A stretch of DNA of 44,037 nucleotides from an uncultured Psychroserpens sp. (GTDB lineage Bacteria > Bacteroidota > Bacteroidia > Flavobacteriales > Flavobacteriaceae), in the NCBI GenBank assembly GCA_905479815.1, contig CAJQOA010000044.1, positions 1-44,037 of the forward strand, given 5' to 3'. The position numbers and the translations under genes were made by a program. Every line of letters begins with the position of its first letter. Within the stretch, counting starts at the first letter, position 1. A model generated the notes under the pieces. The model made no database searches. It saw nothing but the letters and a program-made list of their open reading frames with translations, and was not told where the DNA came from. This document shows, one piece after another, positions 7,209 through 14,777 of this stretch.

Positions 7209-8282
7209 TTAATTGCAAGTGTTTCTATATCGTAATCGATCTTCGGTACCAACTCTTAAATCAATTTTTGTGATGCTACTATTATTAATTTCTTGGAGAC
7301 TCCAATTGTTATTACAATAGGGTAGTCCTGGGATATCTATTAATACTGAAATGTTATTTGCAGTACCTGCAGTGATCCACGTTCCACTTGCTGATGTTGA
7401 ATTCCAAAAGACAGTTACTGTGCCATCTGTAGAAAAATTAAATTCATAACCATCATATATGCTGTCATAATTAAAATTGTCCTGCCTTGTTTTATCTACA
7501 TACCAATTTTGACAATCTGTTAAGAAACTCTCCAGTAATTCTTGAGTACAATCATCACAATCATCGTCGTCATAATCATAATCATCATCTTCATCACAAG
7601 CATTTTGTTGATTTTCTATAGTTGTTTCAAGCTCTGTAAGTGAAGTGATTTGTAAAGATGTACCGTTTGATGTTAAAACTGATATAGGAAAATTTATACT
7701 GGTTATGTCATCTTCGGTAATATCTTCAATGAAATTATATAAATCATGATCGTTAGTAAACGTTTCCGAAGACAGTAATTCGTTATTGATATTGAATTTT
7801 GAAGCAGAAAATGGATATATAAAATCAATACACTCTATATCATTGTCGCTAACATTCTCACCATTACAAATATTAGCTCTCGCTGTCAATTCGCTCATAT
7901 CATTGATTGTTACTTCTGAAAAATCTGAATTCACTATGGTGATAGGGAAATTAAGATCAACAGCATCAACGTCATCAAAATCTTCATCAAAAATGGATTC
8001 TATTAAATAATAATCATTGGTGTTGTTTATATTGACTGGTATTGAATTCGCAGTGACTGCTATAGGCAGTTTTATATTAAAGCAATTGGCAAAATCTAAA
8101 ATATTATCATTTGATCCATCATTGGTTGTAGTGCGTTGAATTAAATCAGCGACTACAGAGTTGATTTGGACAACGTCTTCAGTAGGTGTGTTAATAAACT
8201 CAGTCTCTTCTGATCTGCAAGAAGTCAACATCATAACTGACGATAAAAGTAAAATTAGACTTGTTTTAATTGTTGTTTTCAT
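7209..8282 (-). CDS. lipoprotein with four short beta repeats and an acidic cluster
   Basis: 357 residues. Lipoprotein signal LLLSSVMMLTSC (cysteine at about 22). I see four copies of a unit of roughly 35 residues, each with a P-I-x-V strand followed by an IN/IT strand and an EL-rich helix: KLPIAVTANSIPVNIN, LNFPITIVNSDFSEVTIND, DFIYPFSASKFNINN and INFPISVLTSNGTSLQIT. After the fourth comes an Asp/Asp-Cys cluster, DEDDDYDYDDDDCDDC, that could bind cations. The C-terminal part (about 245-357, NWYVDKTRQDNFNY to RYRNTCN) looks like a separate lipocalin-like domain. It is divergent from the sigma gene and shares a 32-bp upstream element with fecR, so it probably belongs to the same regulon as the TonB receptor. 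The function is unknown; a surface partner of the receptor is my inference. Confidence 0.65.
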   Translation of the reverse strand: MKTTIKTSLILLLSSVMMLTSCRSEETEFINTPTEDVVQINSVVADLIQRTTTNDGSNDNILDFANCFNIKLPIAVTANSIPVNINNTNDYYLIESIFDEDFDDVDAVDLNFPITIVNSDFSEVTINDMSELTARANICNGENVSDNDIECIDFIYPFSASKFNINNELLSSETFTNDHDLYNFIEDITEDDITSINFPISVLTSNGTSLQITSLTELETTIENQQNACDEDDDYDYDDDDCDDCTQELLESFLTDCQNWYVDKTRQDNFNYDSIYDGYEFNFSTDGTVTVFWNSTSASGTWITAGTANNISVLIDIPGLPYCNNNWSLQEINNSSITKIDLRVGTEDRLRYRNTCN

Positions 8283-8315
8283 GATTTTGCATTTGTATAT
8301 TTCTAATGCTGTTTA

Positions 8316-8347
8316 ATATATAACAACTCAACTTTTAAAACTCCTGA
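8316..8347 (-). promoter_or_regulatory. 32-bp element upstream of the repeat lipoprotein (left arm)
   Basis: On the minus strand it begins TCAGGAGTTTTAAAAG and ends GTTGTTATATAT, 33 bases before the lipoprotein ATG at 8282. It matches the element at 8919-8950 at 31 of 32 positions, and both point toward their downstream gene. The likely meaning is a promoter recognised by the adjacent ECF sigma factor. Confidence 0.6.
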
Positions 8348-8393
8348 AAAATAAATTAATATTTCTTTATCTTTAGAATCTAAAACCTGCAGC

Positions 8394-8918
8394 TTGTTAA
8401 AAGATCTAAACGAAAATGTATGCGAAGCCAAAGTTTTTGAGCACGTATATAATACGTATTCAAAGGATATTCATAATTTCTTATATTATAAATATGGTGA
8501 ACAGTTTAACCCTAAAGATAGAGTGCAAGATGCGTTTATTAAGCTTTGGGATAACTGTAAAAAAGTAACCATAAGTAAAGCAAAGTCATTTTTATTTACA
8601 GTGGCAAGTAATATGGTATTGAATGATATTAAGCATAATAAAGTTGTACTTAATCATCAAAAGATAGCTCCTAAATCACATACTAATGAAACACCCGAAT
8701 TTATTTTAGAGCAAGAACAGTTCTTTCAAAATTATAAAAAGGTATTAGAAAGTTTGAAAGACGAACATCGTGTTGCTTTTTTGTTGAATAAAGTGGAAGG
8801 AAAAAGTCATGCAGAAATAGCCGAATTTTTAGGTGTCACAAAAAAAGTAGTTGAATACCGTATTTATAGTGCATTTGCTATTTTGAAAAAAGAGTTAGAA
8901 GGTTTTAAAATAAAATAA
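8394..8918 (+). CDS. ECF sigma factor (FecI-like)
   Basis: 174 residues with the two-domain ECF layout: sigma-2 (about 17-75; YNTYSKDIHNFLYYKYG, DRVQDAFIKLWDN, SFLFTVASNMVLNDIK) and sigma-4 (about 115-168; SLKDEHRVAFLLNKVEG, SHAEIAEFLGVTKKVVEYRI). It should direct RNA polymerase to the genes of this locus when released by the FecR protein encoded next. The start is TTG at 8394, giving a normal N-terminus. A weak -7-like TATCTTTA at 8368-8375 could drive it. The gene is bracketed by the 32-bp inverted repeat arms at 8316-8347 and 8919-8950, the right arm overlapping nothing but lying directly after the stop. Confidence 0.92.
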   Translation: MLKDLNENVCEAKVFEHVYNTYSKDIHNFLYYKYGEQFNPKDRVQDAFIKLWDNCKKVTISKAKSFLFTVASNMVLNDIKHNKVVLNHQKIAPKSHTNETPEFILEQEQFFQNYKKVLESLKDEHRVAFLLNKVEGKSHAEIAEFLGVTKKVVEYRIYSAFAILKKELEGFKIK

Positions 8919-8950
8919 TCAGGAGTTTTAAAAGCTGAGTTGTTATATAT
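8919..8950 (+). promoter_or_regulatory. 32-bp element upstream of fecR (right arm)
   Basis: It begins TCAGGAGTTTTAAAAG and ends GTTGTTATATAT, directly after the sigma stop codon and 17 bases before the FecR ATG at 8968. It is the inverted copy of 8316-8347 with one mismatch (C at 8935). This suggests that fecR and the receptor gene have their own sigma-dependent promoter separate from the sigma gene. Confidence 0.6.
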
Positions 8951-8967
8951 AAGTAGAACATTGATTT

Positions 8968-9879
8968 ATGAATAAAGAAGAACAAATCAAAAAATGGTTA
9001 AATGATGAGTTAACGCCTGCCGAAAAAGAAATATTCGAGCAAGGTGAAGATTTTGCATTATATCAAGCGATAGTTAATGGTGCTGAGCAATTTAAAGCTT
9101 CCAATTTTTCTGCACCTGAGTCTTTCAATAATTTTAAGTCGGCTTATGAAGCCCAAAATAAAACGACAAGACAATTAGATTGGTTTAAGCCTATGCTTAG
9201 AGTTGCAAGTATCTTGGTGATTGCTTTAGGCGTTTATTTTACTATGTTTTATAACAACTTAACGCAAGTTCAAACTTTAGCCAGTCAAAAAACAACTATT
9301 GAGCTTCCAGATGCATCTCAAGTGACATTAAATGCAGATTCAGAAATAAAATTTAGCGAGAAAAATTGGAGTAAAAAAAGAAGTTTGAACTTAAGTGGAG
9401 AAGCTTATTTTAAAGTAGCTAAAGGTAAAACGTTTGATGTGATTACATCACAAGGAACAGTTACTGTTGTTGGTACAGAGTTTAATGTAAAGCAACGTGA
9501 TGACTATTTTGAAGTGCAATGTTTTGAAGGTGTCGTTAGCGTAACATCAGGAGCACATACTAAAAAACTTGTAGCTGGAGAAACTTTTAGAATCTTAAAC
9601 AGCACGTTTACTCAAGATAATACCACAATTTTAAAACCAAATTGGACATCTAATAAAAGTACATTTCAAGCATTACCTTATAAAACTGTTTTAGCTGAAA
9701 TAGAACGTCAATATGATATTAAGATAATTGTAGAAGATGTTGATGCAGAACGTTTGTTTACAGGAGGTTTTATGCATGATAACATTGAAAATGCCCTTAT
9801 CTCTATTACACAGCCTATGGATTTGACTTATGAAATTAATGCTTCAAATGACGTAGTGATTTATGGGAATAAAAAATAA
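8968..9879 (+). CDS. FecR-type anti-sigma factor
   Basis: 303 residues. Cytoplasmic N-terminal sigma-binding part (1-75), one transmembrane helix (about 76-95; LRVASILVIALGVYFTMFY), a FecR domain (about 105-205; TTIELPDASQVTLNADSEI, RSLNLSGEAYFKVAKG, FDVITSQGTVTVVGTEFNV, GVVSVTSG) and a C-terminal DUF4974-like domain (about 222-300; FQALPYKTVLAEIERQYDI). It senses the substrate-loaded state of the TonB receptor in the periplasm and controls the sigma factor. It follows the sigma gene after 49 bases that hold the 32-bp element and overlaps the receptor gene by 17 bases. Confidence 0.93.
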   Translation: MNKEEQIKKWLNDELTPAEKEIFEQGEDFALYQAIVNGAEQFKASNFSAPESFNNFKSAYEAQNKTTRQLDWFKPMLRVASILVIALGVYFTMFYNNLTQVQTLASQKTTIELPDASQVTLNADSEIKFSEKNWSKKRSLNLSGEAYFKVAKGKTFDVITSQGTVTVVGTEFNVKQRDDYFEVQCFEGVVSVTSGAHTKKLVAGETFRILNSTFTQDNTTILKPNWTSNKSTFQALPYKTVLAEIERQYDIKIIVEDVDAERLFTGGFMHDNIENALISITQPMDLTYEINASNDVVIYGNKK

Positions 9880-12154
9880 AGTATATTTTTTATCTTTCTT
9901 ATTTTATATCTTTTCTTTTGAAGTATGTGCTCAAGAGGTTCAACAACAGCTGCCATTAACAGACGTTCTTATATCTATACAAACCCAATATGAAGTACAA
10001 TTCAATTATGCCGAAGATAGTCTTGAAGGTATTTCTATTATTCCACCTTCTATAAGCTTAACTTTAAATGAAGTGTTATCTTATCTTGAAATTAATACTA
10101 AATTTTCATTTAAAGATTTAGATGGTACTTTTATTTTAGTAGGTATAAAAGATGAAGCGTTTAATTTGCAGCAGCTATCTCAAGTCGTATTATCTCAATA
10201 CATCGTAAAAGGAATCAATAAATTAAATAATGGATCTTATGAAATTGATTTCAACCAATTTGATATTCTTCCAGGATTAATTGATACTGATGTTTTACAA
10301 GCTGTGCAAGCATTTCCTGGGATTCAAAGTATTAATGAAACCGTTTCAGATATTAACATTAGAGGCGGTACTCATGATCAAAACTTAATACTTTGGGACG
10401 GAATAAAAATGTATCAATCTGGTCATTTCTTTGGCTTAATTTCTATGTTTAATCCACAAATAACACAGCATGTTAGCGTCCTAAAAAACGGAACAGATCC
10501 AGCACTTACAGATGGTGTTTCTGGAACTATTTCAATGGAAACTAGCTCTAAAATTAATGAGACATTTAAAGGTAGCTTAGGCCTTAATTTTATTGATGCC
10601 AATGGTTTTGCAGATATTCCTTTAAGTGAAAAATCATCACTACAATTTGCAGCTCGAAAATCAATTAGTGATTTTACAGAAACACCAACTTATACCAATT
10701 TTTTCGAAAGAATCTCCCAAGGTACAGAGGTTGAGACTAACGCAAATGATATCCTAAACTCTGATCAAGAATTTGATTTCTATGATACCTCTTTTCGTTG
10801 GATTTATAATATTTCAGATAAGGATCAACTACAAGTCAATTTTTTAACGGCTAATAACGAATTGCGGTTCAACGAAAATTCAATGATAGATGGTCAAGAA
10901 AGATCTCGTCAAAGTAGTTTAAGTCAAAATAGTATGGCTGGCGCTTTACATTATAAAAGAGTATGGAATGATGCTTGGCAAACCACTTTTGAAGCCTATG
11001 AAACCGATTATGAGTTAAAAGCTATTAATGCTAATTTATTAGACCAACAGCGATTTCAACAAGAAAATGCGGTGTCTGAAACAAGTTTAAAGTTTCTAGT
11101 TAATTATAAGTTGAATGAACGTTTACAGTTTTTAAACGGTTATCATTTTGTAGAGACCCAAATTAGAAATTTAGATGATGTTGATAATCCGCGTTTTAGA
11201 TCTTTGATTTCTGAAGTTTTAAGAACCCATGGACTCTTCTCTCAATTAAATTATAGTTCTTTAGATAAGACAACGAGTATAAATGTTGGTTTGCGCTATA
11301 ACTATTTAGATAAGTTTGAAAAGCATATTCTTGAGCCTAGATTATCATTTACTTACCAGTTTCTTAATAATTTCTCTTTTGAGGTCTTAGGAGAGTTCAA
11401 ACATCAAAGTACATCTCAGGTTATCAATTTTCAAAATGATTTTTTAGGTATAGAAAAGCGACGTTGGCAATTGTCTAATGATGCAGATGTCCCTGTTATT
11501 CGCAGTAAACAAATATCTGCAGGATTAAGTTATAGTAAAAAAGGATGGCTTGTAAGTGCAGATGCGTACTATAAATATGTGAATGGTATAACGACTCAAA
11601 GTCAAGGGTTTCAAAATCAATATGAGTTCATAAAAACCAACGGTAATTATAAGGCGCATGGTGTAGATTTCATTCTAAGAAAACAGATTAAAGATTTTAC
11701 AACGTGGCTGAGTTACTCATATTTGAAGAGTGATTACACTTTTAATGCTTTGCCAGAACAAACCATGCCTAACAATTTTGACATCACACATGCTATCACT
11801 TTGGGAGCTAATTATACTTTAGAAAACTTGAAACTATCTGGAGGATTGAATTGGCATTCTGGACGGCCAATAACGCAACCAGTTATTGGTAATGAAATTG
11901 TTGATGATGCTATTAATTTTGAGGCAACTAATTCTAGTAAATTACAAGATTACATGAGAGTTGATGTTTCCGCAGTATATAACATAGCGCTTTGGGGACA
12001 AACGAGAGCAGATTTAGGGCTTTCAGTTTGGAATCTATTAAACAAGCATAATCAAATTAATAATTTCTACAGAATTAATGATGATAGTATAAATGAAACG
12101 ATGCAGAGTTCATTAGGTATTACACCTAATGCGGTGATAAGAGTTCACTTCTAA
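9863..12154 (+). CDS. FecA-type TonB-dependent receptor with STN signalling domain
   Basis: 763 residues: signal peptide (1-23, ending FEVCA), STN signalling domain (about 28-95; PLTDVLISIQTQYEVQFNY, SLTLNEVLSYLEINTKFSF), a plug (about 130-240; VLQAVQAFPGIQSI, DINIRGGTHDQNLILWDGIK, HVSVLKNG) and a beta barrel ending in VIRVHF. The STN domain is the part that contacts a FecR protein, which agrees with the gene order sigma-fecR-receptor. It imports a large substrate across the outer membrane using TonB energy. The substrate is unknown; the plug starts without the carboxypeptidase-like domain common in SusC proteins, so I do not call it SusC. It overlaps fecR by 17 bases and overlaps the convergent thioesterase by 4. 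Confidence 0.9.
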   Translation: MGIKNKVYFLSFLFYIFSFEVCAQEVQQQLPLTDVLISIQTQYEVQFNYAEDSLEGISIIPPSISLTLNEVLSYLEINTKFSFKDLDGTFILVGIKDEAFNLQQLSQVVLSQYIVKGINKLNNGSYEIDFNQFDILPGLIDTDVLQAVQAFPGIQSINETVSDINIRGGTHDQNLILWDGIKMYQSGHFFGLISMFNPQITQHVSVLKNGTDPALTDGVSGTISMETSSKINETFKGSLGLNFIDANGFADIPLSEKSSLQFAARKSISDFTETPTYTNFFERISQGTEVETNANDILNSDQEFDFYDTSFRWIYNISDKDQLQVNFLTANNELRFNENSMIDGQERSRQSSLSQNSMAGALHYKRVWNDAWQTTFEAYETDYELKAINANLLDQQRFQQENAVSETSLKFLVNYKLNERLQFLNGYHFVETQIRNLDDVDNPRFRSLISEVLRTHGLFSQLNYSSLDKTTSINVGLRYNYLDKFEKHILEPRLSFTYQFLNNFSFEVLGEFKHQSTSQVINFQNDFLGIEKRRWQLSNDADVPVIRSKQISAGLSYSKKGWLVSADAYYKYVNGITTQSQGFQNQYEFIKTNGNYKAHGVDFILRKQIKDFTTWLSYSYLKSDYTFNALPEQTMPNNFDITHAITLGANYTLENLKLSGGLNWHSGRPITQPVIGNEIVDDAINFEATNSSKLQDYMRVDVSAVYNIALWGQTRADLGLSVWNLLNKHNQINNFYRINDDSINETMQSSLGITPNAVIRVHF

Positions 12155-12699
12155 TTATCAGGAAGTTCAATTTTTACACGATATTTACTTAAGTCATCTA
12201 GGTAATCTATATGCGAAAAATCAGCACTATCAAATTCTATTTGTCTAGAGCGTTTGGTGTCAATTCGTTTAATGGACTTTAAAAAGCGTTTGACTTCTGT
12301 TTTATCATTAACTATTAATCCAGGTACCTCCGTAGAATTTCCATTATCATCTTTAGCAACCATTGTAAAATAAGAGGAGTTGCAATGTTTGATGTCTCCA
12401 GTTCTAATATTTTCTGCTTCTACACGAATCCCAACAACCATTGAGGTTCTGCCAACATAATTAATAGAAGCTTTCATAGTGACGAGTTCACCAATTTCAA
12501 TAGGTTTCAAAAAATCAACAGTATCAACAGATGCTGTGACGCAGTATGTTTTTGAATGTTTAGATGCACATGCAAACGCAATTTGATCCATGAGGTTTAA
12601 AATGTAACCACCATGAATTTTACCTCCAAAATTGGAGTGAGATGGTTGCATTAATTCTGAAATGCTAATCCTCGAAGAATCTATTGTTTTGTATGTCAT
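12151..12699 (-). CDS. acyl-CoA thioesterase, hotdog fold
   Basis: 182 residues with a single hotdog domain of the YciA/acyl-CoA hydrolase type, cleaving acyl-CoA to free acid and CoA in the cytoplasm. Visible features are PSHSNFGGKIHGGYILNLMDQIAF (active-site helix), SVDTVDFLKPIEIGELVTMKA (second strand block with the catalytic aspartate region) and YVGRTSMVVGIRVEAEN. The C-terminal 50 residues are family-variable. It lies 8 bases after rmuC on the same strand. Its stop overlaps the stop of the convergent receptor gene by 4 bases, leaving no room for a terminator. Chain-length preference cannot be read from the sequence. Confidence 0.88.
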   Translation of the reverse strand: MTYKTIDSSRISISELMQPSHSNFGGKIHGGYILNLMDQIAFACASKHSKTYCVTASVDTVDFLKPIEIGELVTMKASINYVGRTSMVVGIRVEAENIRTGDIKHCNSSYFTMVAKDDNGNSTEVPGLIVNDKTEVKRFLKSIKRIDTKRSRQIEFDSADFSHIDYLDDLSKYRVKIELPDN

Positions 12700-12707
12700 A
12701 TTCTTGT

Positions 12708-14027
12708 TTATTCGTCGCCTTCTGCACGCTTTATAATAGCTTCAGGTAGTGCTTTTTTTGCTTTAGCTCCTAATGTTTTAAGTTTTTGAACACTTGTAAC
12801 TAAATTTCCTTTTCCTTCTACTAATTTATTCATAGCAGATGAATAGTCACTTTTAGCAGCATCAATTTTTTTACCAACACCAGTTAAATCTTTTACCAAA
12901 CCTTCAAATTTGTCATATAGCGCTCCAGCTTGTCTGGCAATTTCTATAGCATTTCGTTGTTGCTTTTCGTTATTCCACATCGTATCAATTGTACGAAGGG
13001 TTGCTAATAATGTTGAAGGTGTAACAATGACAATATTCTTTTCAAACGCTTTATTGTATATTGAATTATCTTGATTAATTGCAACAGCAAAAGCAGGTTC
13101 AATAGGAATAAACATCAAAACAAAATCTGGAGATTCTATATCATATAAATCTTCATATTTTTTTTCAGATAATTGATCAACATGCTTTCTTATAGAATTA
13201 ATATGAGCTTTTAAATACATCTCACGATCATCATCTTCAGCATTCACATAGCGTTCATAATCTGTTAGTGATACTTTACTGTCAATAATCATCTTCTTGC
13301 TATCAGGAAGATGTAAGACGACATCAGGAAGTACACGAGAACCATCAGGTAATGTGAAACTTTGTTGTACATAATATTCTCTATCTTTTTCTAAGCCAGA
13401 TTTTTCAAGTACACGTTCTAAAACTAGTTCTCCCCAATTACCTTGCATTTTACTATCACCTTTTAAGGCTCTAGTTAAATTAGTGGCTTCTTTAGTCATT
13501 TGTTGATTGAGGTCTTTTAAACCTAATAACTGCTCTTTTAAAGAAGAGTGCATTGATATACTTTCTTTTTGAGTATCGTCAACTTTCTTTTCAAATAATT
13601 GGATTTTTTCTTGCAACGGGTTTAAAATATTCTTGATATTTTCTTTATTCTGAAGGGTGAACTTTTCAGATTTTTCATCTAGAATTTTGGTTGCTAGTAA
13701 TTCAAAATCTTTTCGCAACTGTTCTTGTCGCTCTTCTAACTCTTCATCACGCTTTAAATTTTGCTGCTGAAGGTTCTCATATTCGGTATTTTTTTTTGTT
13801 AATTCTGTATTTAAGAATTCTTTTTCGCGTCTTATTTCTTCACGTTCAGATTCAATTTTTGATACGTTTTGTTTTAAATCTTCAATAGTATAGGACATCT
13901 GGTTTTGACGTTCTTCTAGAGTACTCTGTTCACTTTTACTTTTCAGTTTAATAAAAAGCATACCTAAATAGGCGCCAATGACTGCAGAAACTAGGATGGC
14001 TAAAATGAGTATGAGATTATCGTTCAT
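12708..14027 (-). CDS. rmuC: RmuC-family DNA recombination protein
   Basis: 439 residues: N-terminal membrane anchor (about 5-25; LILAILVSAVIGAYLGMLFI), a long coiled coil (about 30-165, rich in E/K/Q) and the RmuC nuclease-like domain (about 185-400; GNWGELVLERVLEKSGL, VLPDVVLHLPDSKKMIIDSK, PDFVLMFIPIEPAF, IVIVTPSTLLATLRTI). The D...S/DSK arrangement is the restriction-endonuclease-like core of the family. RmuC limits recombination at inverted repeats and was linked to phage defence in some bacteria. It is followed 8 bases later by the thioesterase gene, probably by co-transcription, with no obvious shared function. Confidence 0.92.
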   Translation of the reverse strand: MNDNLILILAILVSAVIGAYLGMLFIKLKSKSEQSTLEERQNQMSYTIEDLKQNVSKIESEREEIRREKEFLNTELTKKNTEYENLQQQNLKRDEELEERQEQLRKDFELLATKILDEKSEKFTLQNKENIKNILNPLQEKIQLFEKKVDDTQKESISMHSSLKEQLLGLKDLNQQMTKEATNLTRALKGDSKMQGNWGELVLERVLEKSGLEKDREYYVQQSFTLPDGSRVLPDVVLHLPDSKKMIIDSKVSLTDYERYVNAEDDDREMYLKAHINSIRKHVDQLSEKKYEDLYDIESPDFVLMFIPIEPAFAVAINQDNSIYNKAFEKNIVIVTPSTLLATLRTIDTMWNNEKQQRNAIEIARQAGALYDKFEGLVKDLTGVGKKIDAAKSDYSSAMNKLVEGKGNLVTSVQKLKTLGAKAKKALPEAIIKRAEGDE

Positions 14028-14099
14028 AAAGAGAATAGAAATTTATTCAAAGATAACTGATTTGTTGAAAATTTCAGGATTGTAAATAAAAGATATATA

Positions 14100-14759
14100 C
14101 TAGTTTTCTAAAACATAGATATCCTCAATAATACGTTTGATGTCATCATCATTTGTACCATCATAAATACCTCGAATTTGTTTGTCTTTATCAATCAATA
14201 TGAAGTTTGGTGTGTGAATAAAATCTTGCAATCCGCCATCACCTTGTTCTACAACAGCAAAATAACTTTGACGAGCTAAATTGTATATATGCTTTTTGTT
14301 TCCTGTAGTGACATTCCATTTCCCGTCAATAACCCCTTTGTTTGCTGCATATGTTTTAAGGACAGAAACACTATCAATTTCTGGAGTGACAGATAGTGAC
14401 AAGAACATAATGTCTTCATTATCTATAAACTCCTCTTGAATCTTGGTCATGTTATCTGTCATTATTGGGCAAATGCTACCGCAACGCGTAAAGAAAAAAT
14501 CGGTTACATAAATTTTATCCTTGTAGTTGTCCTGTGTTATAATTTGTCCGTTTTGATTGATGAGACTAAAATTTGCAACCCTATGATTATTACTTTTGTT
14601 TTGAAGGCTTTTATCTACGAGCTCCGGATTAAAATTAGAAGGATTGTAAATAGGTAACGTTTTTATTGGAGATACATAGGCATACAGATAATAAAAAACC
14701 ACAAATAATAAGCCTATGGTAAGTATAACTGTAAGTTTATTGTTTTTTATCAATGACAT
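14100..14759 (-). CDS. SCO1/SenC copper-binding protein
   Basis: 219 residues: an N-terminal membrane anchor (about 9-28) and a thioredoxin-like SCO domain. The copper ligands are all present: C93 and C97 in TRCGSICP, and H182 in FIHTPNF. SCO proteins deliver copper to the CuA site of cytochrome c oxidase or act as a thiol reductase for it, on the periplasmic side. It is the last gene of a minus-strand set after the two TPR proteins (18 bases from the second), so it is probably co-transcribed with them. Confidence 0.93.
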   Translation of the reverse strand: MSLIKNNKLTVILTIGLLFVVFYYLYAYVSPIKTLPIYNPSNFNPELVDKSLQNKSNNHRVANFSLINQNGQIITQDNYKDKIYVTDFFFTRCGSICPIMTDNMTKIQEEFIDNEDIMFLSLSVTPEIDSVSVLKTYAANKGVIDGKWNVTTGNKKHIYNLARQSYFAVVEQGDGGLQDFIHTPNFILIDKDKQIRGIYDGTNDDDIKRIIEDIYVLEN

Positions 14760-14777
14760 AGTAATGATTTTAAGAAT

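Noticed and set aside
8316-8950. Inverted repeats as ends of a transposon
   Set aside because: The enclosed gene is a sigma factor that fits its neighbours, there is no transposase and no target-site duplication is seen.
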